From positions 1-23,476 of the IMG/VR virus record IMGVR_UViG_3300027825_000013: a stretch of 23,476 bases of DNA, one strand, 5' to 3'. The notes under the pieces are model-generated. The model ran no database searches, had not been told where the DNA came from, and saw nothing but the letters and a program-made list of their open reading frames with translations. A program made the translations under genes and the position numbers. Of this stretch, positions 1-7,039 are shown in pieces. How positions within the stretch are numbered: the first letter of the stretch is position 1; each line of letters begins with the position of its first letter. Origin of the DNA: a virus.

Positions 1-1
1 C

Positions 2-1096
2 CTCTCGAAGATTTCCGTAGGCACGCCCGCGACCGGGCCGGTGGTGCGTTGGATGGAAGAATGGGGATATCCATCACAAGTTACCGCAACGCTTTCCGGA
101 AACATTCTCACCTTTTCGGGTCATCTGTTCGGCCGCCCCATAGACGCGGAATCCGTGAAGAAAGTGATCCGAGCGGGAACGATCCTGGAGCGGCCCTCCG
201 ACGGAGTCCAGGCAAAAGTTTCATCTGTTGACGGCTTGTCCGCGACGGTCGCGGCTTACGGCAACACCACCCTGAGTAATGACTCCGGAACAGTCGGTTG
301 GGACATTATTTCCGAAGTGTGGTCAGACTATCGTGACGCCACGGATCCTCGATCTCTGGACAGAATCTTACGCGAAGTGGGGACACAGATCCATGCGGAA
401 ACCTTTGAAATTCCCAAGACCCGCAAGAACACCAAGTATGAGATAGTGGCTGACGAAACCGAGCATCAGATTACCGCACTTCTGGAAAAGCTCCGGCGCC
501 AGCTCGCCTATGCGGTGCTTCGCTCCAGACCGTACTACGACGGGTCGGACTTCGTGTATGGGAACAAGACAGACGAGCCCACCATGTGCGGTCTTTGCAC
601 TTGGCCTGCAATCACCCAGAGCGAGCTTTCCAATCCCAACGTGTACGTTAACAAGAACTCGGTTGCTTTGACCAAAACGGACCTCGACAACCTGGCCAGA
701 CATCTCTGGCTGGACGAGCAGGCCGACTTCAACAAAGGCAACTGGCACATAGTCTGCCATCCTCTCACACACCAATACATTCACGACTTCGACATCTCGT
801 ACCGCAGAATGGAAAAGGAAGAGAAAGGAGTCGGCTTCTATGTGGACCACTTTGACTCCAAAATCGGGAAGAGCTTTCCTATACTTCCGGACCGTTACAT
901 GAGGCCCGACACGCTGATGATTGTGAACTTCGAGGCCACCAAATATGGGTACTTTGCCAACGATAGGCTCGATCGCAAAGAGATCCCCACTCAGGGACGA
1001 TACCAGCGCTGGTTGATCTCATTCCAGACTTACGGGGTCGTGGTCCGAGGCCCGAGGTCAAACATCGGCATGATCTATGGTCTGCCGACAGGCTGA
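2..1096 (+). CDS. Major capsid protein, SU10-like (5' end outside window)
   Basis: The reading frame is open from the window edge, so the gene is 5'-truncated here; the GTG at 41 is only an internal candidate because the in-frame residues before it (SVGTPATGPVVRW) already look like the conserved N-terminal part of the family. It resembles the SU10-like major capsid family (DUF5309): an early VxWMEEW segment, a DPRSLDRILREVGTQI segment followed by a long helix with a basic LRRQLAYAVL stretch, an MCGL segment, and a C-terminal stretch (YQRWLISFQTYGVVVRGPRS) where the family ends with a beta strand that places the chain in the shell. It would form the icosahedral head. Portal and scaffold or protease genes would be expected upstream, outside the window. 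Family assignment is from remembered patterns, not a search. Confidence 0.82.
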   Translation, partial: LSKISVGTPATGPVVRWMEEWGYPSQVTATLSGNILTFSGHLFGRPIDAESVKKVIRAGTILERPSDGVQAKVSSVDGLSATVAAYGNTTLSNDSGTVGWDIISEVWSDYRDATDPRSLDRILREVGTQIHAETFEIPKTRKNTKYEIVADETEHQITALLEKLRRQLAYAVLRSRPYYDGSDFVYGNKTDEPTMCGLCTWPAITQSELSNPNVYVNKNSVALTKTDLDNLARHLWLDEQADFNKGNWHIVCHPLTHQYIHDFDISYRRMEKEEKGVGFYVDHFDSKIGKSFPILPDRYMRPDTLMIVNFEATKYGYFANDRLDRKEIPTQGRYQRWLISFQTYGVVVRGPRSNIGMIYGLPTG

Positions 1097-1100
1097 TCCG

Positions 1101-1259
1101 ATGGCCCGCTCTACCTCGCTAACCAACAATTCGACCCATTTCACAAATCAGCGTCAGAAAAACGTTTTGACCAAAGCCCGGCGCCAAATACTGATCTTTA
1201 ATTGCACGGGGACCTCTCGAGCCGGGCCTGGTCCCCACCTTCGAAGAGAAAGAGGATAA
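1101..1259 (+). CDS. Possible small basic ORF between capsid and next gene
   Basis: A 52-residue frame starting at ATG four bases after the capsid stop and ending just before the next gene. It is rich in Arg, Thr and Asn (MARSTSLTNNSTHF...). There is no clear Shine-Dalgarno motif ahead of it, and the composition is not distinctive. It fills what would otherwise be a 166-base gap inside a tightly packed operon, which is the main argument for it. It matches no family I recognise, and it could equally be non-coding. Confidence 0.3.
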   Translation: MARSTSLTNNSTHFTNQRQKNVLTKARRQILIFNCTGTSRAGPGPHLRRERG

Positions 1260-1262
1260 GCT

Positions 1263-1583
1263 ATGAAACCTGTTCCAAGGGACGATAACGGCCATCCGCT
1301 CCTGGACCGTGGCACGGAACTCTTCACAACCCGGATTGCCGATCAAGGTACCACGTTGACGGATCTGTCCTTGCCGGTCGATTTCAAGGAGATCCTCTTT
1401 CATATGGAATCCGGGACGGAAGTTCTTCACGTAAAGGGAACCATTGAGGGTTCGACCACGGCCCGACTGACCCAGGACGGCTTCAACTGGGTGCTCCCCA
1501 TTGTCACATTCGCCAGTACGGTTGTTGCTCAGATCGCCGCCGCAACCGGCACTTGCAACATAAGCGTCTTTGCCTGGAGGTGA
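1263..1583 (+). CDS. Small virion-type protein of unknown function
   Basis: 106 residues, preceded by a GAAAGAGG ribosome binding site and ending three bases before the next start. The N-terminal third is polar (MKPVPRDDNGHPLLDRGTELF); the rest alternates hydrophobic and polar residues as in a beta-rich protein. The position directly after the capsid gene, together with the beta-rich pattern, would fit a head decoration or head-completion protein, but I recognise no motif. The spacing implies co-translation with the flanking structural genes. Confidence 0.75.
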   Translation: MKPVPRDDNGHPLLDRGTELFTTRIADQGTTLTDLSLPVDFKEILFHMESGTEVLHVKGTIEGSTTARLTQDGFNWVLPIVTFASTVVAQIAAATGTCNISVFAWR

Positions 1584-1586
1584 TAC

Positions 1587-2879
1587 ATGGGCAACATGAG
1601 CATTGGTGGAGGAAAGGGCCGCGCCAACGATGATGGCGGATCAACAGTTTGCACTGGGGTTGCTGGCGGCCGCTTGGTGGTGCCTCCTGCGTACATGCAG
1701 ACTGCCGGGGACTTGGCCGTTCCGCTCAATATAGTTGCCTGCCCCCGATTTGACTGGACTCAGGAGGTTGACCAAGCTTTTTCTTCATTCAGTATTTATC
1801 TGAAAACCGTGACTACGCCGGGGGATATTGTCGTCGCCCTGTTTGAAGAATTCGGCCAGGAAACTCTTCTTGCCGGAGCAACTATTGCAAGTGGATCTTC
1901 CAGTGGCGTTTGGAAACGGCTCACTCTCGATACTCCCGCGCAGCTTTATCGTGGAAAACGGTATTATCTACTCTTCATGCCGGGGGGTATGGACCTCGAT
2001 GTTTCTTTCAGTTGCAACCGACAAAATCCCGCACAAGGTTCCGGTCTTCTCCCGGAATGCCGATCTTCGGTCACTGCCGATCAAGGTGCCACTTGGACAC
2101 CCCTCGTCAAAGACAATCGGCCCGCCCTTCTGAACGTGGTGCTCAATTCCACTCCAAACCATTCTCCGCAGCTTGTCTATGGGCGCTCTAACGGCAAAGA
2201 TGTCGCCCTGCATGATGCGCCAAAGTGGGAATTGAGAGAGATACCTGAAGCCGGGATCAGCTTCAGTTGCGAGGGCCTGACCGCTGAGACTCTTTACAAC
2301 ATCTACTTGCACAACAACTCCGGGACGCTGGCGCTGGAAGCATCAACCACCGGTCGGATGATAACTGAAGGCGTCGAGGTGAAATCCGAGGCTCCGAGCC
2401 ATCGTTACCTTGGGCTGGTTTGCCCGATTGAGAGACAAACCGGACTTCAGGCCCCAATCAAGGTATCAGATTGGATGGGCGTCTATAACGCCTACAACCG
2501 GTGCCCGACTTTCGTGGGTAAACCCGCGCCATACGCCGTTTCAACCGAGGGCTCAGGATCGGACACCAATTGGGTTCCCATCAGCGATTTCACGGCCAAA
2601 TCCATTACGGGGGATCGATGCCGGTTGGCGTCGGACTTCAGTCTCGCCTCAGTGAACGGGACTAGACTTACGATCTTGTTGGACGGGGTTGCCTTATCAG
2701 ATGTGCCGATATCATGGACCACGCGCACATCGGACCTGATTTCTGTTCATGCTGAATTCATGCTGTCTGAAGGCTGCCACACGGTATGTCCTGCCGCGTC
2801 GGGATGGCCTGTGTTCGACTATTCTCTCCACAATCCTATCTATGGGACCAGTTCGTTGACAGGGGAGATTATGGCATAA
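1587..2879 (+). CDS. Putative phage structural protein (beta-sandwich, decoration or fibre type)
   Basis: 430 residues with a strong GGAGGTGA site seven bases before the ATG. The N-terminus is glycine-rich (MGNMSIGGGKGRANDDGG). Residues about 50-190 look like a jelly-roll: alternating strands such as FSIYLKTV and DIVVALFEEFG, then LYRGKRYYLLFMP. A further beta-rich region follows to the C-terminus, with scattered Cys and many Ser/Thr and aromatic residues. No catalytic motif is visible. Its place in the capsid operon suggests an exposed virion component such as a decoration, fibre or receptor-binding protein. That is inference from position and composition; the specific family is not recognised. 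Confidence 0.78.
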   Translation: MGNMSIGGGKGRANDDGGSTVCTGVAGGRLVVPPAYMQTAGDLAVPLNIVACPRFDWTQEVDQAFSSFSIYLKTVTTPGDIVVALFEEFGQETLLAGATIASGSSSGVWKRLTLDTPAQLYRGKRYYLLFMPGGMDLDVSFSCNRQNPAQGSGLLPECRSSVTADQGATWTPLVKDNRPALLNVVLNSTPNHSPQLVYGRSNGKDVALHDAPKWELREIPEAGISFSCEGLTAETLYNIYLHNNSGTLALEASTTGRMITEGVEVKSEAPSHRYLGLVCPIERQTGLQAPIKVSDWMGVYNAYNRCPTFVGKPAPYAVSTEGSGSDTNWVPISDFTAKSITGDRCRLASDFSLASVNGTRLTILLDGVALSDVPISWTTRTSDLISVHAEFMLSEGCHTVCPAASGWPVFDYSLHNPIYGTSSLTGEIMA

Positions 2880-2912
2880 AGCATGCGGCTCTCATCAAAG
2901 GCGGGTTTGTAA

Positions 2913-3266
2913 ATGTCCCCAAACATGTCCGACCGCGAATTGCTCGAAGAGTTGAGGCTCGACGTGGCTGTCATCAAAGAGAAGCTCCCGCTCCTCGAAA
3001 AGATCAGCAACTGTTTGCACAATCTGAAAGACAACTGCAGGGTTCGCCATGAGGAACTGGAGCGGGCGCGCCATCGGAGGCACGAAAAGCATGAAATACG
3101 ATTTTCCGAACTGGAAACTGCGCAAAGAATGGCTCACACCTTTTACGAGGCTCGCGCCTCGTGGACGAGCAGGCACAGAGCCCTATTTTGGTCGTCAGTA
3201 GTCGCGGTCGCCACCTCAGCCCAAGTGTTGGCAACGGTTATCATACACTTCTTATCAAGACACTAA
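2913..3266 (+). CDS. Coiled-coil protein with C-terminal membrane anchor (XhlA-like architecture)
   Basis: 117 residues. Residues 5-85 are heptad-rich and highly charged (ELLEELRLDVAVIKEKL, then many His, Arg and Glu). Residues about 91-113 form one hydrophobic segment (LFWSSVVAVATSAQVLATVII) followed by a short basic tail, so the topology is a long coiled coil anchored by a C-terminal helix. This matches the general design of XhlA-type phage proteins that work with holins, and also of some spanin-like or tape-associated proteins. An AAGGCGG motif precedes ATG 2913; a second ATG at 2925 is possible. It ends the left structural block and is followed at once by a dispersed repeat. Confidence 0.65.
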   Translation: MSPNMSDRELLEELRLDVAVIKEKLPLLEKISNCLHNLKDNCRVRHEELERARHRRHEKHEIRFSELETAQRMAHTFYEARASWTSRHRALFWSSVVAVATSAQVLATVIIHFLSRH

Positions 3267-3267
3267 G

Positions 3268-3416
3268 TGCTCGGTTGTATAAGAGCGGTGATGTATTTCG
3301 GAAAGCTTTGGTGGGACAGGAGGATGCCTGTCCCACCAATACGGTGGTCTCGAATCCTCTTTCATGGTTTTCAGTCCAAGAATACGTCACCCGAATTAAG
3401 AATTGGACCTACTAAG
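3268..3416. repeat. Dispersed repeat, copy 1, with 13-bp hairpin
   Basis: About 150 bp clearly homologous to 17530-17711. The two copies share CTCGGTT, then ATTTCGG-AAGCTTTGGTGGGACAGG, then CCTGTCCCACCAATAC, then GTGGTCTCGAATCCTCTTTC and CACCCGAATTA, with matching spacing left of the hairpin. The core here is a perfect 13-bp inverted repeat, TTGGTGGGACAGG (3308-3320) and its complement (3327-3339), with a 6-base loop. It lies between the end of the coiled-coil gene and the end of the convergent radical SAM gene, so it may also work as a bidirectional transcription terminator. Confidence 0.85.
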
Positions 3417-3428
3417 TCCCGGTTCCTT

Positions 3429-4505
3429 TCAAGGCCCTCCGGTCCGATGCCCCTTGATCGCATGTGGATTGGCCTTGAGATAATTGCTCAAATGGGGCTG
3501 TTCGTGAACAACACCGCATCTTAGGCACGGATGTTGCGTATCAATGGGGAGGTTATCGGCTGATCTGGTGTCAAACAGGGATCTAGCAGTTGTAAACGCC
3601 TCGTTTTGACGAATTCTTGCGATGAGGTCTCCTGAATACTCTCCGAGGTCATCTTGCTTGAAGAACAGATAGCAGCAAGGCGCTATGCCGCCATCGGACT
3701 GCAAGACCACTGAGTGCCAGAGCTGATGGCAAAACTTCTCAGAAATGTGGTGTCCAGAATCCTCCTTACCCTGGACTCGCGCTTCGTCAGGACCTCCGCC
3801 ATGCACCCATCTGAACACATCTACACCGAGTTCTCTGGCCAACTTTCGCGCGGATTCCACTTCCTGCAAATTATGGCGAAATGCCAAGAACTTCCACTCA
3901 ATCACAGGAACCTTGACGTGTTGCCTTTTCTTATACGCAACGATGTGCCGTGTATTTTCCAACACCAATGCGAGCTTTCCCGTGCGGTGATATTGCTCGT
4001 ATGTCTCCTGCGAAGCCCCGCTAATGCTTACCGCCAGGTGATCGAGTCCGGCATCGCATAGTTCTTCCAAGACTTGCTTTCGGCCAACATTCAAATTGCT
4101 CGATATTGCTGTGAATATGCGGCGTCTATGAAACATGTTCACCATGGCTGCAATTTGAGGGTGGAGCAGAGGTTCACCCCAATTGAACAGATGGGCGCTA
4201 ATCAGGTATTGGCCGAGTTCGTCCACGAGCCGTTGAACTATCGACGGATCGATCAGGCTCTGCGTGCGGCCGCTATCGCGGCGAGCACCTGTTGGGCAAT
4301 AAGGGCATTGCAAGTTACATCGGCTGTTTACATCTACTACGGCCACCAACGGGAATGATTTGGGCCGAGCCACCCGCCGCAGTTTTTCCGCTTCGCACCG
4401 CAGTAAGTTGATGAGCTTGCGGAGCGTCAGATATGGCCGCACTCCCAGCCCAAGGCTGGTCATTCTCCTTATGGAGCCAAAACGATATGGAATGAGCTTT
4501 ATCAC
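3429..4505 (-). CDS. Radical SAM protein with SPASM-like C-terminal cysteines
   Basis: 358 residues on the minus strand, opposite to all neighbouring phage genes. The signature CNLQCPYC gives the three cysteines (63, 67, 70) that bind the [4Fe-4S] cluster reducing S-adenosylmethionine. NWGEPLLHP (about 108-116) is the GEP-type SAM-binding motif. The C-terminal part has Cys259, a CC pair at 277-278 after SDGGIAP, and CLRC at 327-330, as in SPASM/twitch auxiliary-cluster domains of enzymes that modify peptides or sugars. The start is taken as GTG 4505, because an in-frame stop lies upstream and AAGGAGA precedes it at a long spacing; ATG at residue 15 is possible but its site is too close. No peptide substrate gene is evident next to it. 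It looks like cargo rather than a virion gene. Confidence 0.88.
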   Translation of the reverse strand: MIKLIPYRFGSIRRMTSLGLGVRPYLTLRKLINLLRCEAEKLRRVARPKSFPLVAVVDVNSRCNLQCPYCPTGARRDSGRTQSLIDPSIVQRLVDELGQYLISAHLFNWGEPLLHPQIAAMVNMFHRRRIFTAISSNLNVGRKQVLEELCDAGLDHLAVSISGASQETYEQYHRTGKLALVLENTRHIVAYKKRQHVKVPVIEWKFLAFRHNLQEVESARKLARELGVDVFRWVHGGGPDEARVQGKEDSGHHISEKFCHQLWHSVVLQSDGGIAPCCYLFFKQDDLGEYSGDLIARIRQNEAFTTARSLFDTRSADNLPIDTQHPCLRCGVVHEQPHLSNYLKANPHAIKGHRTGGP

Positions 4506-4785
4506 TTCGAGAAGAACTCTCCTTTTACCACGAAATTATGAAGGCATTTGATCGAACCACACGTTGGGGTTCTTAATATCGCCCTTTGTCGTCACTCGCC
4601 GCTTCGCATGGCCACAACTCTTGTCAACGCACACGGACGGCCGTTTAGTGGGCTTCCCATCAAGCGCCTAGGAAAACAACAACTTATTTCATCATAGTAA
4701 ACAAGGATCTTTTTGGCAACAGAGCTTCGTCCGACCAGAATAGGAGCCCATTTCAGAGGGTTTCAAACCGATTGTAGGAGGTGTC

Positions 4786-5085
4786 ATGTCAAGAGAAATA
4801 AGACAGTGGCTTATTGCATCGACCATCGGGGGTCTGGGTGTAGTCGGTCTTCTCCTGGGAAGCCCGCTGGTCCTGCCGGATGATCCGACGGCTCTTTTAC
4901 GCTACGTCATAATTCGAGTCATCGCGGTCCTGATGGGGCTGATAGCTCTGAGCGGTGGGATGCTCTTCGTAGATTTCATAACCCCTGACGATTGGATGGA
5001 TGGAATTGGAAAAGACCACACGGCTTCAGCGATTCTCATGTCTGCTGTTGTGCTTGTTATTGGCGCAATACTTTGCTGGACCTGA
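4786..5085 (+). CDS. Small three-helix membrane protein, possible holin
   Basis: 99 residues with a very strong TAGGAGGTG site. Three hydrophobic segments are visible: about 9-29 (IASTIGGLGVVGLLLGSPLVL), 40-64 (YVIIRVIAVLMGLIALSGGML) and 79-98. A PDDWMDGIGKDH loop lies between helices 2 and 3. It is the first gene after the divergent radical SAM gene and overlaps the start of a secreted NlpC/P60 hydrolase by 86 bp, so a holin or other lysis-associated membrane role is likely. No family signature is recognised. The gene may mark the start of a transcription unit, since the 280 bases upstream contain no other gene. Confidence 0.75.
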   Translation: MSREIRQWLIASTIGGLGVVGLLLGSPLVLPDDPTALLRYVIIRVIAVLMGLIALSGGMLFVDFITPDDWMDGIGKDHTASAILMSAVVLVIGAILCWT

Positions 5086-5524
5086 TGCTTGGGCGCTTGG
5101 GCTGTCCTACAAAAGGTCCCTGAAACGACAGTTAACATTCATCATTGCCAAACACCCGAAATATACCTGGGGCGGTGCTGAAAGTCTGGATCAAGGGCTG
5201 GATTGCTCCGGCTATATATTTCTGGCGTGCAAGTGGGCGGGGATTCCAGGGATTACCCGCACGACGGCTTTGCACATGTCGCTGGGTTTGGGCGGCTGGC
5301 AGAGCAAAGACATTGATCTAGCCGATGCCGATGAATGTGACCTCTCCTTTTGGACCTTCAACGAGCAGAGACAAAACGGCCACGTAGGGGCGCTCTTGAG
5401 AGGTCTGGACGGCGAAATACAAGTAACGCACGCCAGCAACCGCCGAGGGGTCGTGCTCGACGACCTTGACGGGGTGCTCGTGCAAAAGCTCACAAAATTA
5501 CGAAGATTGACGATAGGAGACTGA
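5000..5524 (+). CDS. NlpC/P60-family cell-wall hydrolase with signal peptide
   Basis: 174 residues. Residues 1-32 look like a Sec signal or signal-anchor sequence: basic start, FSCLLLCLLLAQYFAG, and an AWA cleavage site. The mature part carries the NlpC/P60 papain-like fold: KYTWGG (54-59), the catalytic-cysteine motif LDCSGY (Cys69), GHVG with His128, and a third polar candidate at THAS (His144). The family cleaves peptide bonds in peptidoglycan stem peptides. The first 86 bases overlap the upstream membrane gene in another frame; the readable signal peptide inside the overlap argues that the long form is real. Two more lysis-type genes follow, so it is probably an exported endolysin. Confidence 0.8.
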   Translation: MELEKTTRLQRFSCLLLCLLLAQYFAGPDAWALGLSYKRSLKRQLTFIIAKHPKYTWGGAESLDQGLDCSGYIFLACKWAGIPGITRTTALHMSLGLGGWQSKDIDLADADECDLSFWTFNEQRQNGHVGALLRGLDGEIQVTHASNRRGVVLDDLDGVLVQKLTKLRRLTIGD

Positions 5525-5525
5525 A

Positions 5526-5723
5526 ATGGATGGAACAAAGGTTTGGTGGGCCTCAAAGACAATATGGATGAACCTCATTGCCCTGGTAGGATCGATCCTC
5601 ATCGCAATAGGCTTTGACCCGGGGCGTTGGGCTGAAATTTCTACAGTGTCGCTTGCTGTGGTGAATCTGATCCTGAGGCTTTACACGCGGGAGGCTATCA
5701 CCTTTGAAACGGACTCCAAGTGA
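5526..5723 (+). CDS. Small holin-like membrane protein
   Basis: 65 residues, starting one base after the NlpC/P60 stop and preceded by ATAGGAGA. It has two hydrophobic segments, about 15-30 (MNLIALVGSILIAIGF) and 39-53 (STVSLAVVNLILRLY), joined by a short charged turn, and a polar C-terminus (TREAITFETDSK). This size and shape, with the KxWWASKTIWMN opening, resemble small phage holins that form membrane lesions and release endolysin. Its place between two peptidoglycan hydrolases supports this. Confidence 0.78.
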   Translation: MDGTKVWWASKTIWMNLIALVGSILIAIGFDPGRWAEISTVSLAVVNLILRLYTREAITFETDSK

Positions 5724-5756
5724 ATTGGGAAGGATCAACTATAGGAAGGTGCCTTG

Positions 5757-6224
5757 ATGGCCTTACACAAAGGAAAACGGAAATTGCCCTCTCCAAAAAA
5801 CCACCAAGCGGTTCCAGTTGATGCAGCGCAGCAATCCGGCGCCGACTGGGCCAGTATCAAACACATTAAGCCCCGCGACTTCACGTGCAGATGTGAAGGG
5901 TTCTGCGGACATCCCGATGTGATTTCCGGGGAACTGGTCGTAAAACTCGACAAGATCCAAGATCTCATCGGCATGCCGGTCTCTGTGCTCTCTGGGACTC
6001 GATGCGAGAAATTCAATCGGAAATCCGGGGGCAGGGAGCGCTCGGCTCACACTGTCAAGAGCGGAGTCAGCCACGCCGCTGATATTCGCTGCCCGGACGC
6101 GGCCTTCAGATTCGCGTTTCTTACGGCCGCTCTCCCTCTCTTCAACCGGGTAGGCATAGGAAAGGAGTCCATTCATGTTGATGGTGACCCGGAATTGCCG
6201 CCGAACGTGGTCTGGCTTTGTTAA
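5757..6224 (+). CDS. M15-type D-Ala-D-Ala metallopeptidase-like endolysin
   Basis: 155 residues from ATG 5757; a TTG three bases earlier is too close to the AGGAAGG site. The order of motifs fits Peptidase_M15_3: KHIKPRDFTCRCEGFC near residues 36-50, VLSGTRCEKFNRKSGG (78-92), SAH (His98), AADI (Asp109), and SIHVDGD (His140, Asp142). The expected zinc ligands are His, Asp, His. These enzymes cut peptide cross-links in the cell wall. The distance from His98 to Asp109 is longer than the usual HxxGxAxD spacing, and His106 lies within that stretch, so which histidine binds zinc is uncertain. It has no signal peptide and would depend on a holin for export. Confidence 0.82.
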   Translation: MALHKGKRKLPSPKNHQAVPVDAAQQSGADWASIKHIKPRDFTCRCEGFCGHPDVISGELVVKLDKIQDLIGMPVSVLSGTRCEKFNRKSGGRERSAHTVKSGVSHAADIRCPDAAFRFAFLTAALPLFNRVGIGKESIHVDGDPELPPNVVWLC

Positions 6225-6238
6225 ACAAAGGGGTAAGC

Positions 6239-6913
6239 ATGGCTCTAATACCTGATGACACGCGGCTCTCGGATTGCGAGGGAAGAGTCGGGGCCATCAT
6301 CGACACCGCCCGGGACCTGTTCAACGAGACAGCCGGAGGTTTCATCACCGATGCATTCATCTTGCGCTCTATCAATAGATGCCAACAGGACATCGCTCAG
6401 GATGACTACTGGCGCCGTGAGACCTGGATCCCGAGCGTCTCCGGAGCCATTGAGATAGACCTTTTGACAGTGATACCGCAATATCAACACGTGCACCAGG
6501 TACAGTTCGTGGGCTGCCGGGACCCCATGACACCTCTGGGTAGTTTTCAGGAGTATCACGAGCTTAAAGTCGGTTCCAACGCGCCCGGAATACCGCAATA
6601 CTATGTAATGCAGAACAACACCTTGTTCGTCTGGCCCCCACCCGACAGAGACTTGGAATCCGGTTTTTGTATCTACCATTCCTATCTGCCTGACAATTTG
6701 ACCTGTTCGGCTATTAATCCGAACCCGCCTATATCGCAGGCACACGACATGGTCTTTGTCTACTTCGTGCTCAAGCAAGCCTTCCTGAGGGATCGGCATG
6801 CCCCTGGAGCAGACCTGAAGTTTCAGGAGTACTCTGCCTTGTACGATCGAGAAAAACAGAAGCTGCTTGCAGCAGGAGATCCGCCTGGGCTGGCTTTAAG
6901 ATCCTATAGGTGA
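6239..6913 (+). CDS. Head-tail adaptor protein, SU10-type
   Basis: 224 residues from ATG 6239, chosen because AAGGGG lies six bases before it; an upstream in-frame TTG at 6218 has no such site. The sequence has the layout of SU10-like adaptor proteins: an N-terminal helical part (GAIIDTARDLFNE, FITDAFILRSINRCQQDIA), then a beta insert (ETWIPSVSGAIEIDL, VHQVQFVG), then PQYYVMQNNTLFVWPPPDRD, where the family has a characteristic 'tLflwPpP' strand, and a C-terminal helix. It would connect the portal ring to the nozzle. The next large gene is nozzle-like, which supports the assignment. Confidence 0.75.
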   Translation: MALIPDDTRLSDCEGRVGAIIDTARDLFNETAGGFITDAFILRSINRCQQDIAQDDYWRRETWIPSVSGAIEIDLLTVIPQYQHVHQVQFVGCRDPMTPLGSFQEYHELKVGSNAPGIPQYYVMQNNTLFVWPPPDRDLESGFCIYHSYLPDNLTCSAINPNPPISQAHDMVFVYFVLKQAFLRDRHAPGADLKFQEYSALYDREKQKLLAAGDPPGLALRSYR

Positions 6914-6917
6914 TGCC

Positions 6918-6999
6918 GGTTTGCATTCAAACGAGGAAGAATCGGGGAAGCCCTTCTTGTAAGAAGGTTCCCCCAATCTTGCCACTTCCAATGCAAACC
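6918..6999. repeat. Nested palindromic element between adaptor and nozzle genes
   Basis: Outer arms GGTTTGCATT (6918-6927) and AATGCAAACC (6990-6999) are perfect inverted repeats. Inside them an imperfect hairpin runs from 6937 to 6980 (AAGAATCGGGGAAG... to ...TTCCCCCAATCTT). The inner hairpin resembles the one at 21217-21263, so this looks like a member of a dispersed palindromic family rather than a plain terminator. No U-tract follows, and the native ribosome binding site of the next gene lies just beyond the element and is intact. Confidence 0.7.
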
Positions 7000-7025
7000 T
7001 GTGTCAGGCCGCAGCGGGTTTCAAG

Positions 7026-7034
7026 AAAGGAGGG
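7026..7034 (+). promoter_or_regulatory. Ribosome binding site that fixes the TTG start of the nozzle gene
   Basis: AAAGGAGGG stands six bases before TTG 7040. The in-frame GTG at 7001 has no comparable site and lies at the edge of the palindromic element, so the TTG is the better start. Confidence 0.75.
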
Positions 7035-7039
7035 TCGTC

